DNA of 64,000 bases from Tritrichomonas foetus (lineage: Eukaryota; Parabasalia; Tritrichomonadida; Tritrichomonadidae). Positions 49,924 to 60,167 of the stretch are shown piece by piece. Location: positions 66,636 through 130,635 of the forward strand of contig MLAK01000509.1 of NCBI GenBank assembly GCA_001839685.1, read 5' to 3'. The notes under the pieces were generated by a model, which was not told the origin of the DNA, ran no database searches, and saw only the letters and a program-made list of their open reading frames with translations. How positions within the stretch are numbered: position 1 is the first letter of the stretch; every line of letters starts with the position of its first letter. The translations under genes and the position numbers were made by a program.

Positions 49924-52440
49924 ATGGATTTCGGCGAATTTGATGCTCCACCTCCACAGCAGCAACAAGCGCAACAGCCAGCATGGGTTCTTACATTGTT
50001 CAACCAAATAAATCAACTTTTTATTGGACAGCCAGCTCTGGCTATTCACCGCTCCAAGATCTGCGCTCTATTTGACGATCTTCGTTCTTTCATGAAAACA
50101 TTCGATCCCGATCCAAATCTAGACCAGGCCACAATCACTAGTGCCTGCGCTGAGTTTAACGAGACTCTTACAAAAATCCGTAATATCGCTTACGCAAGCT
50201 CAAATCAAAAATGGACGACGGCCATTGTTCGATGGAACCACAACACCGTTTACGAATCAGTTCGAACTTTTCGCGAAACCCTCAGCCGTATTGTTTCTCG
50301 CTTCCACTGTCAAAATGCAACAGAATTTATATTATCAAATGGCGAGCTCGAAGCCCAAAACAACAGCGACGTCTTGCAATTGAAAGGAGCAATGATGGAC
50401 TATCAAGCCAACCTTCTTGGAAACGCAAATAATCCAAAAGTCGCTCAAGTCATCAGCATCATTGATAACCGAATTAATTCAATTGGGCCGATAGACGGTT
50501 TGTCGGATGGTCCAGGGGTATCAAAAATTCCATCTTTTCTTCCACCCCGCTCACGCCTTGAAAAGATTCATTCAGAATTTCAAGTCGGCGAAACAATCGG
50601 AACAGGCGCTTTTGCGAGTGTCCACACAGGTACTCTCCACGGTTTTCCGAAACGAGTTGCCATCAAAATGCTCAATAAAAAAGTGTTGGGTGGAAGACAA
50701 CTTGAAACATTCAAAAGAGAGGTTTGGACATTGGCATCATTTGACCATCCTTCTATATTGAAATTACTAGGTGTTACTTTCACTCCACCATTCTGCATCA
50801 TTACAGAATTGTTAAAAACTTCACTCGACAAACGTATGAAGTATCTGACACCAACGAGACGTTCGGTGGTCATGCTTCGTGTCGCTCTCGGCATGGCGCA
50901 AATGCATGCAAGAAACGTAATTCATCGAGATTTGAAAGCAGCAAACATTTTGCTGGACGAAGATGATAATCCACGAATTTGTGACTTTGGACTTGTCGGA
51001 TTCAAACGAAATACTCCACACACTGGTTTCGTGGGAACTGTTCAATGGATGGCTCCAGAGTTACTTCGTTCGAGTCCTTACTATGACGAAAAAGTTGATG
51101 TTTACAGCTTTGCTGTTATGCTTTATGAATTGCTCACTTTAAGAGAACCATTCTTTGGAATGGGTCAAGACCAAATCGTCATGGGAGTGATCGAACGTGG
51201 AATGAGACCAGAAATTGCTTCACATTATGGCCCGCCTGGCTTAATTGACCTCATTGAACAATGTTGGGCAGAAAATCCAGCAGAAAGACCATCTTTCGAT
51301 CAGATATCTTATATGTTGATGCAACCGGAATATCATTTTGTTGGAACTAATGAAGCTGAATTCGCCCAACTTGCTCCACCAGTTTTACTTTCACAAGAAC
51401 TCATTCATGCCTTTTATACAGACGACTGGTCAAAAATTGATAGCTTATTGTCAGATGTCAATCCAAGCCGAATGGCAGATGATCCTGAGCTTGAGAAAGC
51501 TGTTATTGACATTTATTGGGGTGCTGATGGTCAAAGGAAACAAAGAATTCTTGGTAATTTACGAGTTATGTTCAACATTGAGAAGTTCTTGGCGAATGAT
51601 GGCTATAATTTCGTGGTTCAGTTGCTTAAAAATGGTGGTGAAAATGCAGAAGCTATACTTAATGCAATTCGTTCAATTCCAATCACCTCACGTGCTTTTA
51701 GACAACGCCAACTTGTTGCAGCACTTGCAAATTCTGAATTAGAATCAGCTCAACTTCTTCTTTCTGATCTTGTGAAGTTTAATGATATTGCTGGTTTCAT
51801 TTACCAGTATTTCATTCCACTCCCAACGAATACTCCTGCAACACTTTCTGTTTATGCTTCATTAATTGCTCATAAAGAACTTCGTTTGAATTTTGCATCA
51901 CAAGTTCATCCACTTCAACTTGCAATGAAGTATATGAATGAAAATACAAAGTTTGCTTGCGCTGTTTTGGCTCTTTTCCCATTTGGACCATCACATATGC
52001 AATTTGTTGAACAAAATAATGTAATTCCAGCACTTGTCCAAGCTGCATCAAGAGAGTTGTTGGCACTTCCTGCTTTTCAACACATTATTTCTGTGGCTCC
52101 TCCAAATTTACTTTCAAATTGTGCAAATGATGTATCGAATTTGGTGTCACAGTATAAAGAAATGCATCAGGATCGACAATTGATGGCAAAACTTTCTCAA
52201 GTTCCATCTATAAGAATAAATCCAACATCCCCACAACTCCAAGTACCAACAACACCTCCACAAGCAGTGATTCCAGGATTATCTGGAGGCGGTATGGGAA
52301 ACATGTCTGCAATGGGTGGAATGAATGACTTAGGTGGATTTTCGAACGCTGGTGGGTCGATTGATCCAATGGACCCATTCTCTGCACCGCCACAGCAAAG
52401 TCAACCAGCCCAGTCGTCTGCATCACTTCTTGACTTTTAA
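49924..52440 (+). CDS. TKL-type protein kinase with C-terminal DPF and LLDF motifs
   Basis: 838 residues from the ATG at 49924; the frame opens five codons earlier at TTG. Residues about 20-210 are helical and unrecognised. The kinase domain is about 215-475 with every catalytic motif: GTGAFASVHTG (glycine loop), VAIKML (Lys), IHRDLKAANILL, CDFGLVGF, GTVQWMAPELL, DVYSFAVMLYELLT. The Leu-rich activation segment and PxERPSF end place it in the TKL group, which is large in trichomonads. A helical, ARM-like region follows (about 500-760). The Gly/Met-rich tail holds DPMDPFSAPP and ends in SASLLDF, resembling AP-2-binding DPF and clathrin-box LLDF motifs. Confidence 0.9.
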   Translation: MDFGEFDAPPPQQQQAQQPAWVLTLFNQINQLFIGQPALAIHRSKICALFDDLRSFMKTFDPDPNLDQATITSACAEFNETLTKIRNIAYASSNQKWTTAIVRWNHNTVYESVRTFRETLSRIVSRFHCQNATEFILSNGELEAQNNSDVLQLKGAMMDYQANLLGNANNPKVAQVISIIDNRINSIGPIDGLSDGPGVSKIPSFLPPRSRLEKIHSEFQVGETIGTGAFASVHTGTLHGFPKRVAIKMLNKKVLGGRQLETFKREVWTLASFDHPSILKLLGVTFTPPFCIITELLKTSLDKRMKYLTPTRRSVVMLRVALGMAQMHARNVIHRDLKAANILLDEDDNPRICDFGLVGFKRNTPHTGFVGTVQWMAPELLRSSPYYDEKVDVYSFAVMLYELLTLREPFFGMGQDQIVMGVIERGMRPEIASHYGPPGLIDLIEQCWAENPAERPSFDQISYMLMQPEYHFVGTNEAEFAQLAPPVLLSQELIHAFYTDDWSKIDSLLSDVNPSRMADDPELEKAVIDIYWGADGQRKQRILGNLRVMFNIEKFLANDGYNFVVQLLKNGGENAEAILNAIRSIPITSRAFRQRQLVAALANSELESAQLLLSDLVKFNDIAGFIYQYFIPLPTNTPATLSVYASLIAHKELRLNFASQVHPLQLAMKYMNENTKFACAVLALFPFGPSHMQFVEQNNVIPALVQAASRELLALPAFQHIISVAPPNLLSNCANDVSNLVSQYKEMHQDRQLMAKLSQVPSIRINPTSPQLQVPTTPPQAVIPGLSGGGMGNMSAMGGMNDLGGFSNAGGSIDPMDPFSAPPQQSQPAQSSASLLDF

Positions 52441-52829
52441 AGGCGGGCTTAAGTCACTATTAATATTTATTTAAAATGAAACATAAAGAATACATCATAC
52501 CGAATTAATTTATAATATTTTTTTGTGATTTAAATGTGATTTTATCATTGGATTGAAGCACTACTATATTTATACTTCTATTTCAAGAATAATAAAGAGT
52601 TTAAATAATTAGTTTGATTAATCCAAAATATTATTCGAATATTCTCATAATAAAGTTTATTTCAAACAAGATTTACTATTCTTTTAATTTAGAATATTTC
52701 CCCATTATTTTCAAATAGTTTTGCATTCTCTTGATTGTTTCTAAATAATGTCGCATTCGATAATACTGTAAAATAAAAGAAGAAGAATATAATTCTAACA
52801 AAAAAGTTTATTTCAAACAAGTACTATTT
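52441..52829. other. Convergent intergenic spacer
   Basis: 3' flanks of two kinase genes. A TTTATTTCAAACAAG run occurs twice (near 52658 and 52807). Confidence 0.45.
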
Positions 52830-53834
52830 TCATTTAGCAGTATATAGATCGTCTAATTTCTGTATCTCCGAGTTCACCATTCGAACTGGTCTTGTGAGGA
52901 GTTTTCCTGTTGTTTTTAATGATTGGGAATTCGAAATAGCAAAATGGGGGGTATTCAAAGATCTAGTTGCAGGCGCCCTGGCCAATTTTCTCGCCTGTTC
53001 AACTTCTTGTTTCAACCATGGTGAATTTAGTATGTCCTTTATACATATTCTATCTGCTGGATTCACCCGTAAGCATCCTTCAATAATCTGTGCAACATAA
53101 CGCGGAATTGATTCGGGTAATAAATACTCGCCTTTGCAAACTTCTTCTTTCACATCATTTGGTGTAGTTGCTGACCACGGGAGGGTTCCAGTGGACATTG
53201 AATATAGGACAATTCCCAGCGACCAAATGTCAGATTTTTTGCCATCATATTTCTGAAGCATTAAAACCTCAGGGGCAGCATAATACATTGTTCCACAAAA
53301 CGTACTAAGTAGTGAATTGTCATTTGTTTCAATGGTTAATCCAAAATCGCCCAATTTCGCATTGCAATTTGAATCGATGAAAATATTCTCCAATTTGAGA
53401 TCTCTGTGAGCGTAATTTTTCGAATGTAAATAATTTACAGCATTTGCAATTTGGAAAAATAAACGTTTTTGTAAATTCGGCAATAATCTTCCTTTTTGGA
53501 TCAAAAAAGTGAGAAGGTCGCCATTGGCGCAATAATCCATAACCACGACAATGACATCGGTTAAATAGACGATTTCAACGACATGAATTATATTTGGATG
53601 ATTGATTGATTGCATGAGCCTGATTTCTCTTTCAAAATACTTCATACAATTGTAATCTACAAGCGTTTGTCTGTTCACTATTTTCGCTGCGTACCTTTGA
53701 TTGAGAATTGTGTCTCTGACTAAGCAAACGACTGATAGCGCGCCGACGCCAATTACTTTTTCCATAGTGTATTGTTTGAAATTTAAAGGGATTCGTACTT
53801 CAGCACCATGCTCTGTGACTTCGAGCATAGTCAT
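52830..53834 (-). CDS. CAMK/SNF1-like Ser/Thr protein kinase
   Basis: 334 residues. The kinase domain fills about 20-275: VIGVGALSVVCLVRD (glycine loop; Ala and Leu replace the usual second and third Gly), AAKIVNR (Lys), AHRDLKLENIFI, GDFGLTIE, GTMYYAAPEVL, SDIWSLGIVLYSMSTGTLPW, then NPADRICIKDILNSPWLK. The HRDLKLEN form and the final PWLK fit the CAMK-like/SNF1 branch. The 55-residue tail is basic without UBA or KA1 domain. All key catalytic residues are present, so it should be active. Substrate unknown. Confidence 0.9.
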   Translation of the reverse strand: MTMLEVTEHGAEVRIPLNFKQYTMEKVIGVGALSVVCLVRDTILNQRYAAKIVNRQTLVDYNCMKYFEREIRLMQSINHPNIIHVVEIVYLTDVIVVVMDYCANGDLLTFLIQKGRLLPNLQKRLFFQIANAVNYLHSKNYAHRDLKLENIFIDSNCNAKLGDFGLTIETNDNSLLSTFCGTMYYAAPEVLMLQKYDGKKSDIWSLGIVLYSMSTGTLPWSATTPNDVKEEVCKGEYLLPESIPRYVAQIIEGCLRVNPADRICIKDILNSPWLKQEVEQARKLARAPATRSLNTPHFAISNSQSLKTTGKLLTRPVRMVNSEIQKLDDLYTAK

Positions 53835-54159
53835 TTGGATACCGAATTTTCGAGAAAATTTATTAAATTGAATGGAAGACTTTTGAATGAATTCCGATTA
53901 ATACAGAATGTATTAAAAACTTTTTTAAGAAAATTTTCGAACATACTACAAATTGTGAAATATGGGAATGAAAAATTGAATAGAAAAATATTTTCTAAAC
54001 TGATTGAAAACATACAAAATATTATTTTATCATAAAAAGTTTCCTAATTCACAAATGATTGAAAGACTATTAAAGAATATTTTATATTTCAGCTTCTCAA
54101 AATACAAAAGTGATTATTTTTCTCTAATAAAATTAGTATATAGTATTTTCTTCAAAAAA
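53835..54159. other. Intergenic spacer, no gene seen
   Basis: Short overlapping frames on both strands look like chance in AT-rich sequence. Confidence 0.4.
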
Positions 54160-54310
54160 CACATATTAATAGCATGCCAAATGAACTGTGTTACCTTATG
54201 AAACAATAATTACCCATAAACTTTGATTCAATTTTTCTGATTTACGCTTTGTGGTTAACAATTGAACAACGTTCAATATTTTTTTCCAAAGAATTATAGA
54301 TTTTCATTCA
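54160..54310 (-). pseudogene. Relic of one ankyrin module
   Basis: On the minus strand NTVHLACY (near 54170-54190) is an ankyrin first helix, and NVVQLLTTK (near 54245-54270) is a second helix of the preceding repeat. Between them is spacer-like DNA with GGTAATTA 25 bp before the Thr codon, as in the large array. It is isolated and broken. Confidence 0.5.
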
Positions 54311-54982
54311 AAAGGAACTTACATTTCCAATGATATATTCGGACAACGTTAGATCATTCTTTTTCATTCGTTGAATGATTTGTTCTTATTTATAGTAAAA
54401 TTCGAGAAAAATTTGTTTGAATCTACTCGAAAATGATGAATTGTCATAAACGAAATAAAAATTGAATTAGATCATTGAATTTCTATGAATTTGTTTATTC
54501 ACAATAAGAAAAAAAGAACAACTAAAAAGCAAAACAAAAAAGCTGAGGAATGGATAAAACTAGAGAGATAGCTTTTTTATCAAACAAAACAAAAATAATC
54601 GCATGATTATTCATTCATTTTGTAAAAAAAATGAAAGGATAATAGCATATTTTTTTCATCAGAAAAATGAAAGGATGAAATAAAATATCGTTTTTTTTTT
54701 TTTTTTTTTTTTGAATACTTAATTCAAAAGTTTGGTCGAGTATTTCAATACATGGTGGCTAAGATGATATCTTCATTGGAATATGTACTATTTTCAGTCC
54801 TGACTTATTCTCATGGCTAAAAGAAAGGCAAATAGGAAAAGTGGATCAGAATTATAAAATTGTGTCAGACACTCACAATTATTTGAATCTTATATCAAAG
54901 TGAATTGAAAATATATTTCAATGTATTCAAATGTATTTTCTATTCAAAAGTATGGACATATAAGCACTGAAAAAAAAAAAAT
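54311..54982. other. Intergenic spacer with T22 tract
   Basis: AT-rich. It contains a 22-base T run at 54691-54712 and a small direct repeat of AAAAATGAAAGGAT just before it. No gene seen. Confidence 0.5.
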
Positions 54983-57757
54983 TCAGGTTTGTTTGTCATC
55001 TGGAGTATTATCTGGAGCCTTATAATTGATTATATTTTTAACGGATTGAATATAATACTTGGCTGCTGTTTTAAGATCATTTGTTATATATAAATCATAC
55101 CATTTTTGTAAAAAAATCATAATCGAAAATGAATTTGATGGTGGTTGCGTAATAATTAATGCATAAATAATTTTTTGCATATCTTTCCCACTGATATTTG
55201 GATTACTGTCATAAAAATGCTTCATGGCAGAAAATATTATAAATAAAATATCAACATGATTCGACTCAAATTCAATGCATCGGATATTAGGCATTTTCTT
55301 TCCTTTAAAATATGCTTTAATTTGGCATTTATTCATCGAAGCTGGAATAATTCCACTTTCGAAGTCAAGAACCTCAATTTGTTGATTTGATAGGATTGAA
55401 GCCTTTTTTATAATAAGCAAATTCTCTTTTTGATAGGAATTCAAAATAGAATCTTCAGAAAAAGCAACAGAAAAGAAATAGCGAATTAAAGTTATCGTCA
55501 CTATACTATTTGTTTGTACAGTAAAAACACCTACTTCATTTAAAATTCTTTGAACTAATAAATCGATAGTATTATTCACAAATTCGAATTTTTCATTTTT
55601 TTCAACTTTTCCATAAATATTGGTTCTAGTCTTTGTTGGAGATTGTTTTTTGGCTGGAGTTTTAATTTTAGGTCGAATGATTGATTTAGATTTATTTGTT
55701 TTAATTGAATCAATGATTTTGTTGATAGTTTCTACATCGGCGTATTTTCTGATTTTATCTGACAAAAATTTGTCAAATTCGTTGTAAGGTGAATATAAAG
55801 CATCAGAATTGTATTGATACAAAGCAACTGCAATGTGATCATTCAAACTATTTTCACTTTGCATGTTAGAAATTGCTTGTGCAAGATTTCGAACTATATG
55901 TGATTTCATAATTGCTCTATGTTTTTTCAAATTTGTATAAACTGAATCACTCAAGCGAATTTTATCATAATATACTGCAAGTGATTTAATATTGGTTGAT
56001 AGCTCTTTGTGCTTATGAATCAAATCGGATAATTCATTAACAACTTCAATTGTTGTATAGATTTGTGATTTCTGATATTTAAATATTTTGTTATTAACAG
56101 TAATACTTGCTGCTATTGCTTTATTTATAGTGTATCGATCTTCATTACTGATAAATAGAGGCATTTCAAATGAACTGGATATTTTTAATTTCTCACATTC
56201 TTTAATTCGAGCTTTTTCAGAATCAATGAAATCTTCAAGATCAAATAAAACTTGTCTTTGGTCGTTTAGTTGGAGTTCTGGATCAAATATCAAAAATTTA
56301 CTTGCTGTTGGTGAAGCGCCTAATTGAGCGATATTGGGATCACAATCGTTGCTCTCATATTTAATAAACATATCATCATGAAACATGATTAATGTATCTT
56401 TATTCTTTTTAAAAGGGAGATCCTTAATATTTCTGAGTTTCCGATACTTTTTATAAGAAACTTCCCATTTATTATTGCGTGTACTTTTTACCTTGAAGAA
56501 GTGGGAAATGAGATGAAATCTGAGATATAAGGCGATTGAAGCATTTTTCAAAATTGTGTCTTTTGTCCATTCAATAGACATAAAATAAGAAGACGACAAA
56601 CATGATAAAAACATTGTTGTTCGATTGGTATACTTTTTAATTTCATAAGTGGTTGTTGCTGCGATGAATGAATAATGTAAAAAGACTTCAAACCATTTTT
56701 TCGTATACTCAGGTAAATTAGGGGAGGAAAGAATGTTATGCAAAATATGGGCGGAAGCCATCATCCATTGTTTTTTCTTAAATAACATTGATGATAAAAA
56801 TTGAACAACCGTCATTGATGTTTCTTTTGGATAAGCTAATGCTGTTCTTTCTAAAATTTCAAATGTTGATAAATCAATCATTTTTAACCTAACTACAGAA
56901 TTAATAAATATTGATGGTTTCATATTATTAAAATGACTAAAGCACCAATTATAAAACATACTCCGGAGTAAGCTTGAATTAGAGATCCACCGATAATATT
57001 TATCGAAGAAAAATTTCGAACTTGAAAGTGATTTTGCAGATAACGCATCTTCTAATGCAAAAACATCTCTTAAAAATGGAACAGCATCATAATCTAAAAG
57101 TGATCTAATTAATTCAGTTAATGTTTTATATAATGATAAAGCAACTTGTTTGAAAAGAGCCATATCCAAATGGTTTAGAAACAAGTCTGTTAATAAATTC
57201 GATAAATAGATTTTCGCTGTAAGTTTAGAGTTATCTGGTTCAGTCTGTGGACTTAAGCTTGGCAAAAACAAATCAAAGAACCTTTCAGCATTTCCTGGTT
57301 GAGAAATGAAGGCTAGCCATTGTGGGTTTTTGGTTTCATTTAATTTATGAAAAGCCTGAATGACTAAAATTGGATCAGAAATAGCGTAAATAAAAATGTC
57401 AATAAAAAAATTCTTTGGTGGAGATGGACAAAATGTTAATGCATATAAAATGCATGTGTCAACATTCTTCGGCTTCAAAAATTCACGAAATGTATAAAAA
57501 TAAAGAAGAAACAATTTGAAATTATATCTCGGATCGGGAAAAGGGTCTATCTTTGTAACACGCTTTAAAACGCTCATAACAGTCATCCAAAAGTCATTTT
57601 TATCGATCTGATCGTGTAAGTAAACGTATAAAATTGGCGAAATTTCTTGGCATACTGAAACCATCTGTTTTGGTGTTGGTAGTAACGGGACATCGCTTTT
57701 GTCTCCATTGTAGTCAACTAAACTATTCCACCATTGATATGCGTTGATTTGAGTCAT
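54983..57757 (-). CDS. Large helical protein with VPS9-like C-terminus
   Basis: 924 residues from the ATG at 57757; the open frame starts four codons earlier at TTG. The protein is helical and AT-rich in coding. Residues about 810-910 recall the end of a VPS9 domain, the Rab5-type GDP-exchange module: KDMQKIIYALIITQPPSNSF followed by SIMIFLQKWYDLYI and a final KYYIQSVKNII (family DDLLPVLIYVLIKAQPP, S-x-IQFI, then A-x-xFI). The key Asp is partly kept (KDM). A basic KTPAKKQSPTKTR linker (about 710) separates this from a long N-terminal helical region. The assignment is tentative. Confidence 0.5.
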   Translation of the reverse strand: MTQINAYQWWNSLVDYNGDKSDVPLLPTPKQMVSVCQEISPILYVYLHDQIDKNDFWMTVMSVLKRVTKIDPFPDPRYNFKLFLLYFYTFREFLKPKNVDTCILYALTFCPSPPKNFFIDIFIYAISDPILVIQAFHKLNETKNPQWLAFISQPGNAERFFDLFLPSLSPQTEPDNSKLTAKIYLSNLLTDLFLNHLDMALFKQVALSLYKTLTELIRSLLDYDAVPFLRDVFALEDALSAKSLSSSKFFFDKYYRWISNSSLLRSMFYNWCFSHFNNMKPSIFINSVVRLKMIDLSTFEILERTALAYPKETSMTVVQFLSSMLFKKKQWMMASAHILHNILSSPNLPEYTKKWFEVFLHYSFIAATTTYEIKKYTNRTTMFLSCLSSSYFMSIEWTKDTILKNASIALYLRFHLISHFFKVKSTRNNKWEVSYKKYRKLRNIKDLPFKKNKDTLIMFHDDMFIKYESNDCDPNIAQLGASPTASKFLIFDPELQLNDQRQVLFDLEDFIDSEKARIKECEKLKISSSFEMPLFISNEDRYTINKAIAASITVNNKIFKYQKSQIYTTIEVVNELSDLIHKHKELSTNIKSLAVYYDKIRLSDSVYTNLKKHRAIMKSHIVRNLAQAISNMQSENSLNDHIAVALYQYNSDALYSPYNEFDKFLSDKIRKYADVETINKIIDSIKTNKSKSIIRPKIKTPAKKQSPTKTRTNIYGKVEKNEKFEFVNNTIDLLVQRILNEVGVFTVQTNSIVTITLIRYFFSVAFSEDSILNSYQKENLLIIKKASILSNQQIEVLDFESGIIPASMNKCQIKAYFKGKKMPNIRCIEFESNHVDILFIIFSAMKHFYDSNPNISGKDMQKIIYALIITQPPSNSFSIMIFLQKWYDLYITNDLKTAAKYYIQSVKNIINYKAPDNTPDDKQT

Positions 57758-57764
57758 GAAATGA
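57758..57764 (-). promoter_or_regulatory. Initiator-like element in a palindrome
   Basis: Coding-strand TCATTTC directly before the ATG. It is inside an inverted repeat, TGAGTCAT-GAA-ATGACTCA, at 57750-57768. Confidence 0.4.
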
Positions 57765-57768
57765 CTCA

Positions 57769-58111
57769 ACGCAGAAATGCAATGTTTTCAATTAAGTCAT
57801 TGAATTCTTACTTCATAAATTAAATACATTTATGTAAACTTTTTGATATAAAATATTCTAATATCCTTATATTTTTGATAGAGAGCGGATCAGATTTTAT
57901 CTTGAGCCAAATATCGCTTCGAAATGCATATATTCAGAATTATTCGCTTGATTTTTGAAGTGGTTCTATTCAAATTCAGATTCTTTCAATGTCAAAAATA
58001 TGAGAGGTCAAATTCAAGGTCGTTTCATGTCCAATCTCAGATGCACTTTTTGATATATATCGTTCATTCAAACTTTTTCAATAGCAATTAGTTCTATCGT
58101 AGTTTTTGAAT
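57769..58111. other. Divergent promoter region
   Basis: Between the VPS9-like gene (-) and eS6 (+); AT-rich, no gene. Confidence 0.5.
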
Positions 58112-58131
58112 TGCGGTTATGGTCGACCTTT
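58112..58131 (+). promoter_or_regulatory. M3 plus M5 core promoter of eS6
   Basis: TGCGGTTA (58112-58119) fits the reported T. vaginalis M3 consensus in all eight places, and CCTTT (58127-58131) is the M5 start-site element. M5 lies 7 bp before the ATG. The ATG at 58119 falls inside M3, upstream of the start site, so it should not be transcribed. Confidence 0.6.
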
Positions 58132-58138
58132 AACCCAA

Positions 58139-58774
58139 ATGAGGCTTACACTTGCATACCCAGAAAACGGCACACAAGTCTGCATTGATATTGACGATGC
58201 TCAAGCTCTTGCTAATCTTTACGATCACCGCCTTGGTTCAGATATCGATGGTTCAATCCTTGGAGAACAATTCGCCGGATACCTTTTCCGTATTGGAGGT
58301 GGTTTCGACAAACAAGGTTTCCCAATGAAACAAGGTGTTTTAACCCCACGTCGTCTTCGTCTTCTCCTTCGCGCCGGAACATCCTGCTACCGCCCACGTA
58401 AGGATGGTGAACGTAAGCGCAAGACAGTTCGTGGCTGCATCATTTCCTCAGAAATTTCAGCTCTTCACCTCGTTGTTTTACAAAAGGGAAGCCAAGAAAT
58501 CAAAGGATTAACTGATGAAGTTGTTCCACGCCGCTATGGTCCAAAGCGCGCCAACACACTCCGCGCCATTTTCGGTAAAGGAAAGGAAACTGATCCATCC
58601 ACACTTGTTATCAAGCGCGAAGTCAAAGCTGGCAAATTCACACAACCAAAAGTTCAGAGATTAATCACACCTAAGCGCCTTGCCCGCAAGAAGAAGATGC
58701 TCGAAGAACGTAAAGCCCGCAAGGAAGCCACAGCCCGCAAGGCTGAAGCTTACAAGGCCCTTATTGCCAAATAA
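58139..58774 (+). CDS. RPS6: Ribosomal protein eS6
   Basis: 211 residues. A small-subunit ribosomal protein. The open frame starts at TTG 58106, but the family start MRLTLAYPENGTQ fixes the ATG at 58139. eS6 landmarks are GSDIDGSILGEQFAGYLFRIGGGFDKQGFPMKQGVL (the usual KGY-x-FRI-x-GG-x-DKQGFPMKQGV block), LRLLLRAGTSCYRPRKDGERKRKTVRGCI, and VPRRYGPKRA. The C-terminal helix is Lys/Arg-rich; the regulatory Ser cluster of animal eS6 is absent. Codon use is strongly biased and GC-rich. The stop TAA reads into TAAA, the trichomonad poly(A) signal. Confidence 0.97.
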   Translation: MRLTLAYPENGTQVCIDIDDAQALANLYDHRLGSDIDGSILGEQFAGYLFRIGGGFDKQGFPMKQGVLTPRRLRLLLRAGTSCYRPRKDGERKRKTVRGCIISSEISALHLVVLQKGSQEIKGLTDEVVPRRYGPKRANTLRAIFGKGKETDPSTLVIKREVKAGKFTQPKVQRLITPKRLARKKKMLEERKARKEATARKAEAYKALIAK

Positions 58775-59041
58775 ATTTTAATAAAAAGCAAAGTTTAATT
58801 CTTTTATAACTTCAGTAAACTATTTGCTTTCCCTACAATTCTTTCTCTTTTCATTTTTTGACTCGCATGGCCAAGGCTTCGATTGTCAGACAAAGAAATT
58901 TGAATAGTTATTTGGTCGTAGTCATCAAATGAACATTTTCTGAATATAAATGGTCATTCCTCCAAAACGCAAAGTGATATGAGAATAAGAAATGAAGTAA
59001 GAAATTATATTGCCTACAAAAATATTTTATATAACAAACAT

Positions 59042-59767
59042 TTAAAAATCAAGCTCTTCTCGAAATTGGAGGCGACTTGTAACTTGCGTGGCAATGTCGA
59101 GTTCATATCGAAGCTTTAATATATTTTTCCTCAACTCATTGTTTTCTTGGAGTAGTTTCTTTAAGCGCTCATCATCTCCTTCGTCTTCAGGAACGAATAT
59201 TTTATCATATTCTGCTTGAAGAGATTTCATTTCACTTTTAATCTTTCTAAAGTAAGCAAAACGATCGTTTTGGTCTTTTAATTGACCTTTCATTCGTTCT
59301 ATCTCATCAAGCATTTCTTGGTTCTTTTTCTCTTTCCGTTCGAGTCGCTTTTTCAATTTATTTACTCTGTCTTCTGCTTCTTTTTTGTTTTCGTTCGCTT
59401 CTGATATTTCTTTTCTCAAATTCACGATATCTCTGGCCGATGTCATTTCGAACAAGTCGTCGTTTTCTTTTTCGGGTGGTTTTAAAATATTTAAAGCGTA
59501 TAAAACTTGGTTTTTGAAGCCATAATCGATATTCGCAATATCTTCTAAAACATTGAGTAAAACTTTCTTTTTTCGAGAACTTGTTGGTTTGTGAATTGAT
59601 TCTATGTCAGAAATCTGCTTCAGGTAATTCAATTCTAGACCGAAAAATGGATTTTTAAAAGCTGAAGCAGCTGGCGCATTGACTGCTTGTGTTCGAAAGC
59701 GAGCAGAAAATCGAGGAGTATGGATTGGCGGATGAACCTTCTCCAAGTTTAATAAGGATACGCTCAT
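59042..59767 (-). CDS. Coiled-coil protein, uncharacterised
   Basis: 241 residues. Residues 1-45 are extended and basic with PRFSARFRTQ. Residues about 110-240 are a long coiled coil, rich in Lys and Glu with heptad Leu/Ile (RKEISEANENKKEAEDRVNK and onward). No signal peptide or membrane part. The combination resembles small flagellar or cytoskeletal coiled-coil proteins, but I cannot name it. Confidence 0.6.
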   Translation of the reverse strand: MSVSLLNLEKVHPPIHTPRFSARFRTQAVNAPAASAFKNPFFGLELNYLKQISDIESIHKPTSSRKKKVLLNVLEDIANIDYGFKNQVLYALNILKPPEKENDDLFEMTSARDIVNLRKEISEANENKKEAEDRVNKLKKRLERKEKKNQEMLDEIERMKGQLKDQNDRFAYFRKIKSEMKSLQAEYDKIFVPEDEGDDERLKKLLQENNELRKNILKLRYELDIATQVTSRLQFREELDF

Positions 59768-60167
59768 TTACTATTTGGAAATGTTATATGAAAAATAACG
59801 TAAATATGTGTAAAATCTTCAACTTTTATTTCATGTGTCTATCATCTTTGAGGAATTTTCATAATCTTCATTGTCTCAACACCAGATACAATTCTTAATT
59901 CTGATCATTCTGATCGTGAAATCATCTTATCAATTTGTAATAATAATCGAAAAATCATGATTAAACACAATCTAAATGATTATCATTACTCTAAGGAAAC
60001 TATCTGATCATTCAAATAGAGATTAATTTGATTTGATGAAATTCTGAAATTGACAATAAATTGTTCGAATAAGTGAAAAAAATTTTATCAAATAATAGCT
60101 TTATTGATTCAACAACAGATGGATCAAGTAAAATCCTAAAGACAAGCAAATCTGTTTGGAGTATTTA
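59768..60167. other. Intergenic spacer, no gene seen
   Basis: AT-rich sequence between two minus-strand genes. Confidence 0.45.

Noticed and set aside
54691..54712. T22 tract as a poly(A) footprint of the VPS9-like gene
   Set aside because: It lies about 270 bp beyond the stop, much further than trichomonad 3' ends, so there is no reason to link it with a retrocopy.
58119..58133. Five-codon upstream frame before eS6
   Set aside because: It lies within the M3-M5 promoter, upstream of the expected transcription start.
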